Source: Mycolicibacterium mengxianglii | Lineage (GTDB): Bacteria; Actinomycetota; Actinomycetes; Mycobacteriales; Mycobacteriaceae | Assembly: GCF_015710575.1 (NCBI RefSeq) | Contig: NZ_CP065373.1 | Span: 1,240,001-1,304,000, forward strand | Direction of reading: 5' to 3' | Length of the DNA stretch: 64,000 bases | In this document: one piece after another, positions 42,320 through 52,698 of the stretch | Layout: every line of letters begins with the position of its first letter | How positions within the stretch are numbered: the first letter of the stretch is position 1 | Translations under genes and position numbers: made by a program | The notes under the pieces: model-generated | Told to the model about the DNA's origin: nothing | Database searches by the model: none | What the model saw: only the letters and a program-made list of their open reading frames with translations

Positions 42320-43999
42320 ATGCCAGACATGGACACCGATGTCCTGATCGTCGGCGCCGGGCCTGTTGGCCTCACGCTCGCGAATTTCCTTGGTCTGCAG
42401 GGTGTCCGGACACTCATCGTCGAGGAGCGCGACACGCTCATCGACTATCCGCGCGGGGTCGGGCTCGACGACGAGTCGCTGCGGACCTTCCAGTCGATCG
42501 GTGTGGTCGAGGCGGTGCTGCCGCACACGGTTCCCAATCAGATCCTGCGGTTCTTCGACGCCGATCGACGGCTGCTGGTGGAGATGGCTCCGCCGGATGC
42601 CCGCTTCGGCTGGCCGAAACGCAACGGCTTCGTCCAGCCGCTTGTCGATGCCGAACTGCTGCTCGGATTGGACAGATTCGACCACGTCGCGGTGTTGTGG
42701 GGCCGGCAGATGACGGAGCTGCACCAAGACGGGGACGGCGTGAACGTGGAGCTCAGCGGAGCTCCGACGACGATCAGGGCAAAGTATGTCGTCGGTTGCG
42801 ACGGCGGGCGCAGTGCCACCCGCCGGGCGATGGGCGTGTCCTTCGACGGCACCACCTCCCCGACACGCTGGGTGGTCATCGACATCGCCAATGATCCACT
42901 GGGGCACCCCAATAGTGAGGTCGGGGCCGATCCCGACCGGCCGTACGTCTCCATCTCGATCGCGCACGGGATTCGGCGCTTCGAGTTCATGATCCACGCA
43001 GATGAAACCGACGAGCAGGCCGAGGATCCGGCGTTCGTGGCGCGACTGATGGCGCCGCTGGTCCCGTACCCGGAGAAGGTGGACGTGATCCGGCGCCGGC
43101 TCTACACCCACCATTCCCGTATCGCGAGCTCGTTCCGCGACGGCCGGCTGTTGATCGCCGGTGATGCCGCGCATCTGATGCCGGTGTGGCAGGGGCAGGG
43201 CTACAACAGCGGAATCCGCGATGCCGCCAACCTCGGCTGGAAGCTCGCCGCCGTGGTCAACGGTCAGGCCGATGACGCACTGCTGGACACCTATGACGCC
43301 GAGCGTCGCAAGCACGCCCGGGCCATGATCGATCTGTCCACGATGGTCGGACGGGTTATCTCTCCGACCAATCGCCGCGTTGCCAGTCTGCGGGACAAAC
43401 TGATTCGGGGCGCGTCGGTCGTTCCCACGCTCAAGCGCTATGTGCTGGAGATGCGTTTCAAGCCGATGCCGCGTTATGAGCAGGGTGCGGTGTTTCACGC
43501 CGTGTCCCCGCCGCCGCCCACCTCGCCGGTGGGCACCCTGTTCATTCAGCCGCGCGTGGACACCCGCACCGCCACCAACGTCCTGCTCGACGACGTGCTC
43601 GGCAGCGGGTTCGCGGTGCTGTGCTGGAGCAACAACCCCCGCCAGTTCATGGGCGCCGAGGTCTTCGAGAAGTGGCGGGCGCTGGGTGCCGCCTTCGTCA
43701 CTGTGCGGCCGACGTGCCAGCTGAACTGGGCCGGAAGTGATGACCCCGACGTCATCGTCGTCGGAGACCGCACCGGGGCGCTCAAAACCTGGTTCGACGC
43801 ACAGACCGACTCGGTGCTGTTCCTTCGGCCAGACCGCTGCATCGCTGCGGCGTGTGTGGCGCAGTTGGCCGGCGAGCGCAGCGCCAAGATCTTCGACGCC
43901 CTCAAGCTCAACCCGGAAGGTGGTGAAACCCCAAGTGTCGCTAGCCCTGTGCTGTATGTCCCACAGTCCGCTGCTGAATCTACCGGGACCGCCAGCTGA
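42320..43999 (+). CDS. mhpA: FAD-dependent aromatic hydroxylase, MhpA-like (3-(3-hydroxyphenyl)propionate hydroxylase family)
   Basis: 559 aa, ATG 42320. PHBH-fold flavoprotein: GxGxxG in [16 protein letters not shown] motif in [16 protein letters not shown] motif [18 protein letters not shown], and a C-terminal thioredoxin-like domain. It hydroxylates a phenol ortho to the existing hydroxyl, giving a catechol for the next gene's dioxygenase. The 3' end overlaps the dioxygenase by about 65 bp. The actual substrate may differ from hydroxyphenylpropionate. Confidence 0.88.
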   Translation: MPDMDTDVLIVGAGPVGLTLANFLGLQGVRTLIVEERDTLIDYPRGVGLDDESLRTFQSIGVVEAVLPHTVPNQILRFFDADRRLLVEMAPPDARFGWPKRNGFVQPLVDAELLLGLDRFDHVAVLWGRQMTELHQDGDGVNVELSGAPTTIRAKYVVGCDGGRSATRRAMGVSFDGTTSPTRWVVIDIANDPLGHPNSEVGADPDRPYVSISIAHGIRRFEFMIHADETDEQAEDPAFVARLMAPLVPYPEKVDVIRRRLYTHHSRIASSFRDGRLLIAGDAAHLMPVWQGQGYNSGIRDAANLGWKLAAVVNGQADDALLDTYDAERRKHARAMIDLSTMVGRVISPTNRRVASLRDKLIRGASVVPTLKRYVLEMRFKPMPRYEQGAVFHAVSPPPPTSPVGTLFIQPRVDTRTATNVLLDDVLGSGFAVLCWSNNPRQFMGAEVFEKWRALGAAFVTVRPTCQLNWAGSDDPDVIVVGDRTGALKTWFDAQTDSVLFLRPDRCIAAACVAQLAGERSAKIFDALKLNPEGGETPSVASPVLYVPQSAAESTGTAS

Positions 44000-44873
44000 A
44001 CTCCTGGACGATATCGACGCCCAGCTCGGCCAGGTGCGGACCTTTGTGCGTGAGTTCGACCCCGAGCTGGTCGTGATCTTCGCGCCGGACCACTACAACG
44101 GGTTCTTCTACAAGCTGATGCCGCCGTTCTGTATCGGGGCCGCGGCGTCCGGCGTCGGTGACTACGGATCGCATCGGGGTGCACTACAGGTGCCGGCCGA
44201 TATCGCCAACGAGTGTGCGGCGGCGGTGCTCGACGCCGGTGTGGATGTGGCGATCTCGGCGAGCATGGAGGTCGATCACGGTACCGTGCAGCCGCTGGAA
44301 ACACTGTTCGGCGACGCGACGGCGCGACCCGTGATCCCCATCTTCATCAACTCTGTGGCAACTCCGCTGGGCCCGTTGGCGCGGGCTCGGGCACTTGGCG
44401 CCGCCGTGGGCAAATACCTGGACAGTCTCGAACAACGGGTGCTCGTCATCGGATCCGGTGGGTTGTCCCACGACCCACCGGTGCCGACGCTGGCGACCGC
44501 GCCCCCAACGGCGCTGGAGCGCATTGTGCACGGCGCACCGATGAGCGCCGAAGCCCGGCAGGCGCGACAGAGCGCGGTGATCGCTGCGGCGCACGATTTT
44601 GCCCACGGGGACAGCCCGTTGCGCCCATTGAATCCCGACTTCGATCACGCGTTCCTCGAGCTGCTGGATACCAATCGGCTCACCGAGACCGACGGCTGGA
44701 CCAACAGCTGGATCGCCGCCGAGGCCGGCAACTCCGCACACGAAATCCGCACCTGGGTAGCCGCTTTCGGCGCGCTGTCGGCAGCCGGCGCATATCAGAC
44801 CCTGCAGCGTTACTACCGGCCGGCACCGGAGCTGATTGCAGGGTTCGCGATCAGGACGGCGGTTTCCGCATGA
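43935..44873 (+). CDS. mhpB: extradiol (2,3-dihydroxyphenylpropionate 1,2-) dioxygenase, MhpB-like
   Basis: 312 aa from GTG 43935 (GTG 43923 also possible; both lie inside the end of the hydroxylase gene). Class III extradiol dioxygenase: [10 protein letters not shown] at the start with an iron His, [11 protein letters not shown] with His and catalytic residues, [12 protein letters not shown] with the later His, SGGLSHDPP. It opens the catechol ring next to the diol. Overlaps mhpA-like upstream and the KstD-like gene downstream (ATGA). Confidence 0.9.
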   Translation: MSLALCCMSHSPLLNLPGPPAELLDDIDAQLGQVRTFVREFDPELVVIFAPDHYNGFFYKLMPPFCIGAAASGVGDYGSHRGALQVPADIANECAAAVLDAGVDVAISASMEVDHGTVQPLETLFGDATARPVIPIFINSVATPLGPLARARALGAAVGKYLDSLEQRVLVIGSGGLSHDPPVPTLATAPPTALERIVHGAPMSAEARQARQSAVIAAAHDFAHGDSPLRPLNPDFDHAFLELLDTNRLTETDGWTNSWIAAEAGNSAHEIRTWVAAFGALSAAGAYQTLQRYYRPAPELIAGFAIRTAVSA

Positions 44874-46642
44874 CCGAGGTGCACAATCACACCGCCGGGT
44901 TCGACCACACCGTAGATGTACTCGTCATCGGATCGGGCGGCGGTGGCATGACAGCGGCGCTGGCCGCCGACGCTGCCGGGCTGACCACTGTGGTGGTGGA
45001 GAAGTCCGCTCACTTCGGCGGGTCCACCGCGCTCTCCGGCGGCGGCATCTGGGTACCGGGCGCGCCGGCTCAGCGTCGTGGCGGCTACGCCCCCGACCCG
45101 GATGAGGTCTTCGACTATCTGCGCCAGATCACCGGTGGGCTGGTCAGCGACGAGCGGCTGCGCGCCTATGTCGACCATGCCCCGCAGATGATGGAATTCC
45201 TCGAAAAGCTCAGCCCGTGGTTCGAATTCGTCTGGAAGCCGGGCTACGCCGACTACTACCCGGAGCTACCCGGCGGCTCCGCGCGCGGCAGCACCATCAA
45301 CGTGCCGGCCATCGATCTACGCGTGCTCGGCGATGAGGAACAGCATCTGCTCCAACCACTGGCGCTGGCCCCCAAGGGGATCTGGTTCGCACCCAAGGAC
45401 CTGCGGCTTTTCTACCAGGTTCGGCAGAACTGGCGGGGGAAAGCCGTTCTGCTGAAACTGATCTGGCGGATGGTCCGGGCCCGGGTGTTCGGCGACCGGA
45501 TGGCGGCCATTGGTCAGTCGCTGGCGGCCCGGATGCGCCTCGCCATGAAGGACAGCGGGATCCCGCTGTGGCTGGACTCGCCGATGACCGAGCTGATCAC
45601 GGAAGGCGACGGCGGCCAGATGGGCGTCACCGGCGCGGTGATCGAACGCAACGGAGTCACGCAGCGGGTCCGGGCACGACGGGGGGTGATCATCGCCAGC
45701 GGCGGCTTCGACCACGATATGGCCTGGCGACGCGAGCACCTCCCGGCGTTGGACCACGACTGGAGTTTCGGCAACCCCGCCAATGTGGGCGACGGCATCC
45801 GTGCCGGTGAGAAGGTCGGCGGCGCCACCGAACTGCTCGACGAGGCCTGGTGGTTCCCCGCGATCTGCTGGCCTGACGGCCGTCTGCAATTCATGCTCAA
45901 TGAACGGATGATGCCCTCGCAGTTCGTGGTCAACGGCGCGGGGGAGCGCTTCGTCAACGAAGCAGCCCCCTACATGGACTTCGCGCACGCCATGCTCGAG
46001 GGACAAGCGTCCGGCGTCGGGCACATCCCCTGCTGGCTGATCACCGACCAGCGGTCGTTTCACTCCTACGTGGTAGCCGGGCACTTACCGATCCCGAAGG
46101 TGCCGTTTGCGCCCGTGCCGACGGGGCGCAAGGTGCCCGCGGCGTGGCTGGAATCCGGGGTGGTCAAGACTGCGGCGACCATCGAGGAACTCGCCGTCGA
46201 GATCGGAGTACCGCCGGACCGGTTGCGCGCCACCACGGCCCGGTTCAACGATCTGGCGCGCAAGGGCCACGACGACGATTTTCAGCGCGGTGACAGCGTG
46301 TACGACAACTACTACGGTGACCCGACGCTGCCAAATCCGAACTTGTATCCGGTGACCGCGCCGCCGTATTACGCATTCCAGATCATCCTGGGCGACCTGG
46401 GGACCTCAGGTGGGCTGCGCACCGACGAGCACGCCCGGGTGCTGCGTGCTGATGACACCGCGGTCGAGGGGCTCTACGCGATCGGCAATGCCTCAGCGGC
46501 GGTGATGGGCCGCAGTTACGCGGGAGCCGGGGCGACGATCGGCCCCGCGATGACGTTCGGATACATCGCCGCACAACACATTTCCGGCAGCACCGTCACA
46601 GACACCGACATCGTTACCAATTCTCACCGGAGGTACGCATGA
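44870..46642 (+). CDS. FAD-binding KstD-family dehydrogenase, copy 2
   Basis: 590 aa, ATG 44870 overlapping the dioxygenase stop. FAD loop [34 protein letters not shown]-terminal [17 protein letters not shown] with the conserved Tyr. Longer than copy 1 (38969) and only distantly similar, so it is not a recent duplicate. Co-translation with a phenol hydroxylase and ring-cleavage dioxygenase suggests that it dehydrogenates a cyclic ketone towards a phenol before cleavage (inference). Overlaps the next gene by ATGA. Confidence 0.9.
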   Translation: MTEVHNHTAGFDHTVDVLVIGSGGGGMTAALAADAAGLTTVVVEKSAHFGGSTALSGGGIWVPGAPAQRRGGYAPDPDEVFDYLRQITGGLVSDERLRAYVDHAPQMMEFLEKLSPWFEFVWKPGYADYYPELPGGSARGSTINVPAIDLRVLGDEEQHLLQPLALAPKGIWFAPKDLRLFYQVRQNWRGKAVLLKLIWRMVRARVFGDRMAAIGQSLAARMRLAMKDSGIPLWLDSPMTELITEGDGGQMGVTGAVIERNGVTQRVRARRGVIIASGGFDHDMAWRREHLPALDHDWSFGNPANVGDGIRAGEKVGGATELLDEAWWFPAICWPDGRLQFMLNERMMPSQFVVNGAGERFVNEAAPYMDFAHAMLEGQASGVGHIPCWLITDQRSFHSYVVAGHLPIPKVPFAPVPTGRKVPAAWLESGVVKTAATIEELAVEIGVPPDRLRATTARFNDLARKGHDDDFQRGDSVYDNYYGDPTLPNPNLYPVTAPPYYAFQIILGDLGTSGGLRTDEHARVLRADDTAVEGLYAIGNASAAVMGRSYAGAGATIGPAMTFGYIAAQHISGSTVTDTDIVTNSHRRYA

Positions 46643-47949
46643 AGATCTCACTGTTCTACGAGTTCCCGTTGCCGCGACCCTGGGGCGAGGATGACGAGCA
46701 CCAGCTGTTCCAGCACGGGCTCGATGAGGTCGAAGCCGCCGACAAAGCCGGCTTCTCCACTGTGTGGCTGACTGAACACCACTTCCTGGAGGAGTACTGC
46801 CACTCCACCGCGCCGGAGATGTTCCTGGCCGCAGCGAGCCAGCGCACCAAAGACATCCGGCTGGGCTTCGGCGTCATGCACCTGCCGCCGTCGATCAATC
46901 ATCCGGCGCGGATCGCCGAACGCGTGTCGACGCTGGATCACCTGTCCAACGGGCGGGTGGAATTCGGCACCGGCGAAGGTTCTTCGGTTGCCGAGTTGGG
47001 CGGTTTCAACATCGACCCCGCTGACAAGCGGACGATGTGGGAAGAGGCGCTCGAGGTCACCATCCGCTCCATGGTGGAGGCCCCGTTCAGCGGCTTCAAG
47101 GGCGAGCACATCGAGATGCCCGCCCGTAACGTCATCCCCAAGCCGCTGCAGAAGCCCCACCCGCCGGTGTGGGTGGCATGTACCCGCCCGTCGTCAGTGC
47201 AGATGGCCGCTCAGAAGGCCATCGGTGCGCTGAGTTTCGCCTACACCGGCCCCGGGCCGCTCAAGGAGCGGGTGGACGGGTACTACAAGGAATTCGAGGA
47301 GAACGGCGTCCCCGTCACACCGGCGATCAACCCGAACCTGCTCGCCATCGGCGGTGACCTGTCGATGATGGTGGCGAAGACCGACGAACAGGCCCTCCAG
47401 CGCCTGGGCATCGGCGGTGGGTTCTTCTCCTTCGGCATCATGCACTACTACATGACCGGGATGCATACACCCGGGCGCACCGGGGTGTGGGAACTCTACG
47501 AGCAGGCCGTCAAGGAGGACCCGACACTGGCCTACGGACCCGGCCGCGGTGCCATCGGCTCGCCCGACACCGTGCGGGAATTCCTGCTGGGCTACGAGGA
47601 GAGCGGGGTCGACGAGATCATCCTGCTGCTGAACCCCCGCAGCCACGAAGGAACCATGGAATCCATCGAGATCATGGGCAAGGAGATTCTGCCCGAATTC
47701 ATCGAACGCGATGCCAAACATGTTGCCGACAAGGCGAAACGGCTTGCGCCGGCGATCGAGAAGGTCGAGGCCCGCCGCCAGCCCACGGATGCGCCGCTGT
47801 TCGACGAAACGTACTCCTTCGGCGGATTGCCGACCGGCCGCGGTGGCAAGTTCACTGCCGGTGAGATCCCCGAGGCGATGGCCGAGATCAACGAAGGACG
47901 CGTGCAGGCGGCTCAGAAGGAGAAAGAAGCGCGCGAGGCCGCGGGCTGA
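46639..47949 (+). CDS. LLM-class flavin-dependent monooxygenase
   Basis: 436 aa, ATG 46639 in an ATGA overlap, behind CGGAGG. Luciferase-like fold: LTEHHFLEEYCHST near residue 50, GFGVMHLPPSINHP, FGTGEGSSVAELGG. A C-terminal helical, charged extension of about 60 residues follows. These enzymes use reduced FMN and oxygen; a small FMN reductase is encoded at 49775 in the same direction and could supply FMNH2. Confidence 0.9.
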   Translation: MKISLFYEFPLPRPWGEDDEHQLFQHGLDEVEAADKAGFSTVWLTEHHFLEEYCHSTAPEMFLAAASQRTKDIRLGFGVMHLPPSINHPARIAERVSTLDHLSNGRVEFGTGEGSSVAELGGFNIDPADKRTMWEEALEVTIRSMVEAPFSGFKGEHIEMPARNVIPKPLQKPHPPVWVACTRPSSVQMAAQKAIGALSFAYTGPGPLKERVDGYYKEFEENGVPVTPAINPNLLAIGGDLSMMVAKTDEQALQRLGIGGGFFSFGIMHYYMTGMHTPGRTGVWELYEQAVKEDPTLAYGPGRGAIGSPDTVREFLLGYEESGVDEIILLLNPRSHEGTMESIEIMGKEILPEFIERDAKHVADKAKRLAPAIEKVEARRQPTDAPLFDETYSFGGLPTGRGGKFTAGEIPEAMAEINEGRVQAAQKEKEAREAAG

Positions 47950-47961
47950 GCCGTCCCGACG

Positions 47962-48786
47962 ATGACTCATATCGGCGAAATGCTGCGATACGACGGCAAA
48001 CGTGTGGTGGTGACGGGATGCGCCTCCGGTATCGGTGCGCACGTCGCCGCCCAGCTCATCGAGCTCGGGGCCGAGGTGGTCGGACTAGACCTGCGCCGAC
48101 CCGCCTTGGAGCTCAACGAGTTCCATGAGATCGACCTGTCCGATTCGGCGTCGATCGATCACGCGGCCGCCCTCATCGGGGGAAACGACGTCCGCGTGGA
48201 CGCACTGTTCAACGTCGCCGGGGTGTCGTCCGGGATCGGGGATCCGCTGCGGGTGGTGACCATCAACTTCCTGGGCACCCGTCAGTTCACCGAAGCCGTC
48301 ATCCCTTCCATGCCGCCGGGATCGGCGATCGCCAATGTGTCGTCGCTGGCGGCGTCGGCCTACCGGAGGAATGCCGACGTCACCGCGGGCCTGTTGGACA
48401 CCGCGTCGATGGCCGAAGGGATCGAATGGTGTGAACGCAATGCAGCCGCAGTTGCCGACGGCGGGGGATATCGACTGGCGAAGGAGGCGATCATCCTCTA
48501 CGGGCTGGCGAAAGTCGCCGCTCTCGGCGCGAAGGGAGTTCGGATCAACTGCACCGCACCGGGTGTCACCGATACCCCGATCCTGGATCAGCTTCGCAGT
48601 GCCTATGGCCAGGGTTTCCTGGATTCTTTCCAGACCCCCCTGGGCCGGGCGGCCGAGCCCGGAGAGCAAGCCAGTGTGCTGGTGTTCCTCAACAGTGCGG
48701 CGGCCAGTTATGTCACCGGTCAGGTGATCTGGGTGGACGGCGGCACATCCGGCGACAAAGAGAGGCACGACTTATGTCCACGATGA
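47962..48786 (+). CDS. SDR-family oxidoreductase (3alpha-HSD / carbonyl reductase-like)
   Basis: 274 aa, ATG 47962. VVVTGCASGIGAHVAAQL cofactor loop, short core with DALFNVAGVS, catalytic Ser in ANVSSLAA, Y-x3-K in YRLAKEA, then GQVIWVDGGTSGD. The spacing with a roughly 30-residue insert before the Tyr resembles 3alpha-hydroxysteroid and coniferyl-alcohol dehydrogenases. Ends 13 nt inside the next gene. Sixth gene of the operon starting at 41455. Confidence 0.9.
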   Translation: MTHIGEMLRYDGKRVVVTGCASGIGAHVAAQLIELGAEVVGLDLRRPALELNEFHEIDLSDSASIDHAAALIGGNDVRVDALFNVAGVSSGIGDPLRVVTINFLGTRQFTEAVIPSMPPGSAIANVSSLAASAYRRNADVTAGLLDTASMAEGIEWCERNAAAVADGGGYRLAKEAIILYGLAKVAALGAKGVRINCTAPGVTDTPILDQLRSAYGQGFLDSFQTPLGRAAEPGEQASVLVFLNSAAASYVTGQVIWVDGGTSGDKERHDLCPR

Positions 48787-49763
48787 GCGACTTTCGGCGG
48801 GTTGCCGACGATGTGCGGAACTGGGGTCGCTGGGGTGATGCCGACGAACTGGGCACGCTGAACTTCATCACCACCGAGAAGGTGGCCGAGGCGGCGTCAC
48901 TTGTCCGGACGGGCAAGGTATTTCCACTCGGTGTGGAATTCGGCTCTTCGGGCCCACAAGGCGCGTTCCATTATCGACAGAATCCGCTGCATGTGATGAC
49001 GGTGGACGGCGGTGACGCCGACACCCTGGTTCGATACGGTCCGCAGTGGCTGCGTAACCCGCTGGCCACCCAGCTGAGTGGATATTTCGAGGACAGCCCG
49101 TTCCGGTTCAATGACGACATCATCATCATGCCGCTGCAAGCAGCCACGCAGTGGGATGCGTTGTCGCACGTCTACTACGAGGACAACCTCTACAACGGTT
49201 TCCCGGCGAACTCGGTGACAAGTGCCGGTGCCTATCACTGCGGCATCGACAAGGTCGACACCAAAGGCATCACGTCGCGGGGTGTGTTACTCGATATCGT
49301 CGCACTGCGTGGCGCCGAGACGTACCTGGAACTCGGCGACCCGATCACCGCCGACGAACTCGACGCCGCTGCGAAGGCTCAAGGCGTGGCCGTCACCCGC
49401 GGTGACATCGTGCTGATCCGAACGGGTTGGTGGACAAGATTTCTGCGAACCGGTGACGGCATCGAACCCGGAGCCGGACTGGATTGGCGGTGTGCGTCGT
49501 GGTTGCACGACCACGAGGTCGCCGCCGTCGCCGCCGATAATCTGATGGTCGAGGATCCGGTGTCCGGGGTCGAGGGCACCATCTTGCCCATGCACATGCT
49601 GTGCCTGCGCGACATGGGCATGATGTTGGGGGAGTACTGGGACCTGGCTGCGTTGGCAGCGGACTGTGCTGTTGACGGGGTGTACGAATTCCAGTTGATC
49701 GCGCCGCCACTGCGGGTGACCGGTGCGGTCGGTTCACCGGTCAACCCGATCGCGATCAAATAG
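48774..49763 (+). CDS. cyclase-family metal-dependent hydrolase (kynurenine formamidase-like fold)
   Basis: 329 aa, ATG 48774 with AGAGAGG 9 nt ahead. Family signature normally HxGTHxDxxxH; here it reads ATQWDALSHVYY, keeping the Asp and the last His but with Gln-Trp in place of Thr-His, as in a plant/actinobacterial subgroup. RGDIVLIRTGWW and GLDWRCASWLHDHEV follow. Such proteins hydrolyse C-C or C-N bonds or lactones. Its operon position suggests work on a ring-opened intermediate. Confidence 0.87.
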   Translation: MSTMSDFRRVADDVRNWGRWGDADELGTLNFITTEKVAEAASLVRTGKVFPLGVEFGSSGPQGAFHYRQNPLHVMTVDGGDADTLVRYGPQWLRNPLATQLSGYFEDSPFRFNDDIIIMPLQAATQWDALSHVYYEDNLYNGFPANSVTSAGAYHCGIDKVDTKGITSRGVLLDIVALRGAETYLELGDPITADELDAAAKAQGVAVTRGDIVLIRTGWWTRFLRTGDGIEPGAGLDWRCASWLHDHEVAAVAADNLMVEDPVSGVEGTILPMHMLCLRDMGMMLGEYWDLAALAADCAVDGVYEFQLIAPPLRVTGAVGSPVNPIAIK

Positions 49764-49774
49764 GAGTCACGGCG

Positions 49775-50356
49775 ATGACGTCAAACACAGGCCCCTTGGT
49801 CGTGGGGCTCGGCGGCACGCTACGGGCCGGCTCCTCGACGGAAAAGGCGCTGCGCTACTGCCTTTCCGCCGTCGAGGCACAAGGTGGGCGGACCAAGTTG
49901 TATGCGGGCCCCGACCTCGAACTGCCGATGTATGCACCCCATGAACTGGAGCGGACACCGGGTGCCGTGGAACTCGTGGAGTCGCTGCGCGCGGCCGACG
50001 CGGTGGTGGTGGCGTCACCGGGTTATCACGGCGCGATCTCCGGCCTGGTCAAGAACGCCCTGGACTACATCGAGGACCTGCGCGAGGACCCGCGGGTGTA
50101 TCTGGACAACACCCCGTGGGGTTGCATCACCTGTGCCTACGGCTGGCAGGCTGCGGTGGGCACGCTGGGGCAGCTACGCGGTATCGGACATGCATTGCGG
50201 GCGTGGCCGACGCCGCTGGGGGTGGCGATCAATTCCGCCGATCCGGTGTGGGACGAGCGGGGTGAACTGGTGGACGGGTCGGTGCGCAACCAGTTGGAGC
50301 TGCTGGCAAACCAGCTGCTGACCTTCACGATCGAGCGCCGAACGTTGTCGCCTTGA
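49775..50356 (+). CDS. NAD(P)H-dependent FMN reductase
   Basis: 193 aa, ATG 49775 behind AGGAG. Flavodoxin-like fold: GLGGTLRAGSSTEKAL phosphate loop, TKLYAGPDLELPMY, and the family box SPGYHGAISGLVKNALD. It reduces FMN with NAD(P)H, most likely for the LLM monooxygenase at 46639. Probably the last gene of the 41455-50356 operon; no clear terminator follows, and the 118 bp up to the HNH gene show nothing else. Confidence 0.92.
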   Translation: MTSNTGPLVVGLGGTLRAGSSTEKALRYCLSAVEAQGGRTKLYAGPDLELPMYAPHELERTPGAVELVESLRAADAVVVASPGYHGAISGLVKNALDYIEDLREDPRVYLDNTPWGCITCAYGWQAAVGTLGQLRGIGHALRAWPTPLGVAINSADPVWDERGELVDGSVRNQLELLANQLLTFTIERRTLSP

Positions 50357-50474
50357 GCCCGGGCTGAGTCCAGCCGTGAGGTCACGTTGATCACGGTCTC
50401 CAGAACCTCCATCGGCCTTCAATAGGCGGATCGCGCCGTCTGGATTTGTCATACCCCTCTGCGATGATGGTGGC

Positions 50475-51755
50475 ATGTCCACCACCGCAATGTCTTTCGC
50501 CGCTGAGGAGCGGCCGCGCGACCGTGTGGAGAGGTTGTTCGCGGAGTTGGCGGAGCTGAGCGGTCAACGCAATGCGATCGATGGGCGCGTGGTGCAGATC
50601 GTGGCCGAGTTGGAACGAGATCAGTTGTGGGGCGCCACGGGTGCGCGCTCGATTTCGGCGTTGGTGGCGTGGAAGACCGGTATTGCGCCGCGCAACGCCG
50701 AGACGATCGTCGCGGTGGCGCATCGGCTCGAAGAGTTCCCGCGCTGCGCCGAGGGGATGCGTGAGGGCCGGTTGTCGCTGGATCAGGTGGGTGTCATTGC
50801 CGAGCGTGCCGCCGATGGTTCTGATGAGCACTACGCCCAACTGGCCGCTGTGGCCACGGTCAACCAGTTGCGTACTGCGGTCAAGCTCGAACCCCGGCCC
50901 GAACCCGATCCGAAGCCCGAACCGCAGCGTTTCTTCACCAAGACTGAGGGTGACGGGTACACGACGTGGCGGATCCGATTGCCGCGGGTAGAGGCGGCCA
51001 AGTTCGACGCCGGGATACAAACTCACCGGGATGCCGTGATCGCGGACTGGAAGCGCGACCACGGTGAAGGCGGCGAGGTGGCCTCAGAGCAGGCGACCTC
51101 GGAGCAGGCGACCTCGGAGCAGGCGCCGCCCTTCCCGGACACTGTGGACGCGTTCATGAGCCTGATCGAGGCGGGCTGGGACACCGAGGTCGCCCGGCGG
51201 CCGCACGGCCAGCACACCGCTGTGGTGGTGCATGTCGACGTCGAGAAGCCCGCCGCATCAATTCATTTGGGTTCGTTGCTTGCCGACGAGGAGCGGCGAT
51301 ACCTGCTCTGTGATGCCACCTGTGAGGTGTGGTTGGAACGCCACGGACAGCCGATTGGCGCCGGGAGGACCACCCGAACGATCAACCGTCGGCTTCGCCG
51401 CGCACTCGAGCATCGCGATCGCTGCTGTGTGGTGCCGGGATGCGGAGCGACTCGCGGTCTGCACGCCCATCACATCGTGCACTGGGAGAACGGCGGTCTT
51501 ACCGACCTGGACAACCTGGTCTTGGTGTGCCCGTATCACCACCGTATGCATCATCGGGGCGGTATCACCATCAGCGGGACCGCCCACAAGCTCGCTGTCG
51601 CCGACGAGCGTGGCCAAACACTGCACGGCGGATCATTGGCCCGACCACCGACTGCACCCCGACCGGCAGTCCCGCCGTGCCCGGGGCCCACCGGCGAACG
51701 CGCCGACTGGTGGTGGTACCAACCGTTCCAACCGCAACCACCGCCGACGTCCTGA
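50475..51755 (+). CDS. DUF222 / HNH endonuclease-like protein (13E12 family)
   Basis: 426 aa, ATG 50475. DUF222 over about residues 15-300, then a complete HNH motif: CCVVPGCGATRGLHAHHIVH, WENGGLTDLDNLVLVCPYHH and the closing His, so unlike the gene at 16273 all positions are kept. A three-unit SEQAT repeat lies near residue 205. No SOS box is visible upstream. The C-terminus is Pro/Arg-rich. Role unknown. Confidence 0.88.
   Translation: MSTTAMSFAAEERPRDRVERLFAELAELSGQRNAIDGRVVQIVAELERDQLWGATGARSISALVAWKTGIAPRNAETIVAVAHRLEEFPRCAEGMREGRLSLDQVGVIAERAADGSDEHYAQLAAVATVNQLRTAVKLEPRPEPDPKPEPQRFFTKTEGDGYTTWRIRLPRVEAAKFDAGIQTHRDAVIADWKRDHGEGGEVASEQATSEQATSEQAPPFPDTVDAFMSLIEAGWDTEVARRPHGQHTAVVVHVDVEKPAASIHLGSLLADEERRYLLCDATCEVWLERHGQPIGAGRTTRTINRRLRRALEHRDRCCVVPGCGATRGLHAHHIVHWENGGLTDLDNLVLVCPYHHRMHHRGGITISGTAHKLAVADERGQTLHGGSLARPPTAPRPAVPPCPGPTGERADWWWYQPFQPQPPPTS
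51078..51122 (+). repeat. three tandem 15-bp repeats inside the HNH gene
   Basis: Units at 51078, 51093 and 51108; the last two are identical, the first has a few changes. In frame they encode ASEQ-type pentapeptides. A slippage-prone linker between DUF222 and the later part of the protein. Confidence 0.75.
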
Positions 51756-51787
51756 ACCACCCCCACCCTGCTCATCTCGCCAATTCG

Positions 51788-51811
51788 AGAATGATGTTCT
51801 CCAATAGAGAA
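51788..51811. promoter_or_regulatory. two overlapping palindromes upstream of the hydrolase-SDR operon
   Basis: AGAAT-N3-GTTCT (51788-51800) overlaps TTCTC-N5-GAGAA (51797-51811). The first belongs to the AGAAT set found elsewhere in the window. The start codon at 51826 is only 14 bp away, so the site covers the promoter or transcript start. Confidence 0.5.
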
Positions 51812-51825
51812 AACATCAGTATCGT

Positions 51826-52698
51826 GTGGCCGTGGACTTCGAACGCAAGACCATCGCCGTTGACGGCCTGACCACGGCCTACCTGGAGGCCGGGGATCCG
51901 GCGCGTGACCCGGTCGTCTTACTGCACGGCGGCGAGTTCGGCGCCAGCGCGGAACTGGGCTGGGAGCACACCATTTCGGCGCTCTCCGAACGTCACCGCG
52001 TACTGGCGCCCGACATGCTGGGCTACGGCGGCTCGGCCAAAGTGCTCGACTTCGTCGACGGCCGCGGTATGCGGATCCGGCACGTTGCCGGGTTCTGCGC
52101 GGCGATGGGCGTGACGTCGGCGCACTTCGCCGGCAACTCGATGGGTGCGATCAATCTGCTGGTCGATGCGACGTCGACAGCGCCGGTGCTGCCGATGCGG
52201 AGCCTGGTCGCGATCTGCGGCGGCGGGGAGATCCGGAACAACGAGCACATGCGCGCGCTGTACGACTACGACGCGACACTACCCGCCATGCGCCGCATCG
52301 TGCAGGCGCTGTTCTTCGACCCGGAGTACCCCGACGACGACGCCTACGTGACCCGCAGGCACGAGTCCGCGACGGTGCCGGGGGCGTGGGAGGCCATCGC
52401 GGCGGCGAGGTTTCGTCGTCCCGGGTCCGAACCCTCCCCGCCCGCGTCGAGCACCCGTGCCTACGAACGGATCTCGATCCCCACGCTGGTCGTCGAGGGT
52501 GGTGGTGACAAATTGCTGCCTGCGGGCTGGGCCGCCGATATCGCTGCGCAGATCGACGGCGCCCGATCGGTGGTGGTCGACGCCGCGGGGCACTGCCCTC
52601 AGATCGAACAACCGAACGTCGTCAACGGCCTGTTGCTGCGGTTTTTCGCCGAACACCAGAACGCCGAACACCAGCACAAAGGAGCGCGCGCTTCATGA
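51826..52698 (+). CDS. alpha/beta hydrolase
   Basis: 290 aa, GTG 51826 (GTG 51832 also possible); no good ribosome site, so a leaderless message is possible. LLHGGEFGASAELG oxyanion region, nucleophile elbow AGNSMGAINL, C-terminal Asp region GGDKLLPAG and His in AGHCPQIEQ. Resembles meta-cleavage or ester hydrolases. Overlaps the following SDR by ATGA. Substrate unknown. Confidence 0.88.
   Translation: MAVDFERKTIAVDGLTTAYLEAGDPARDPVVLLHGGEFGASAELGWEHTISALSERHRVLAPDMLGYGGSAKVLDFVDGRGMRIRHVAGFCAAMGVTSAHFAGNSMGAINLLVDATSTAPVLPMRSLVAICGGGEIRNNEHMRALYDYDATLPAMRRIVQALFFDPEYPDDDAYVTRRHESATVPGAWEAIAAARFRRPGSEPSPPASSTRAYERISIPTLVVEGGGDKLLPAGWAADIAAQIDGARSVVVDAAGHCPQIEQPNVVNGLLLRFFAEHQNAEHQHKGARAS

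Noticed and set aside
42281..43498. 405-codon minus-strand frame across the MhpA-like gene
   Set aside because: Antisense of a gene with clear FAD motifs; no ribosome site or recognisable domain.
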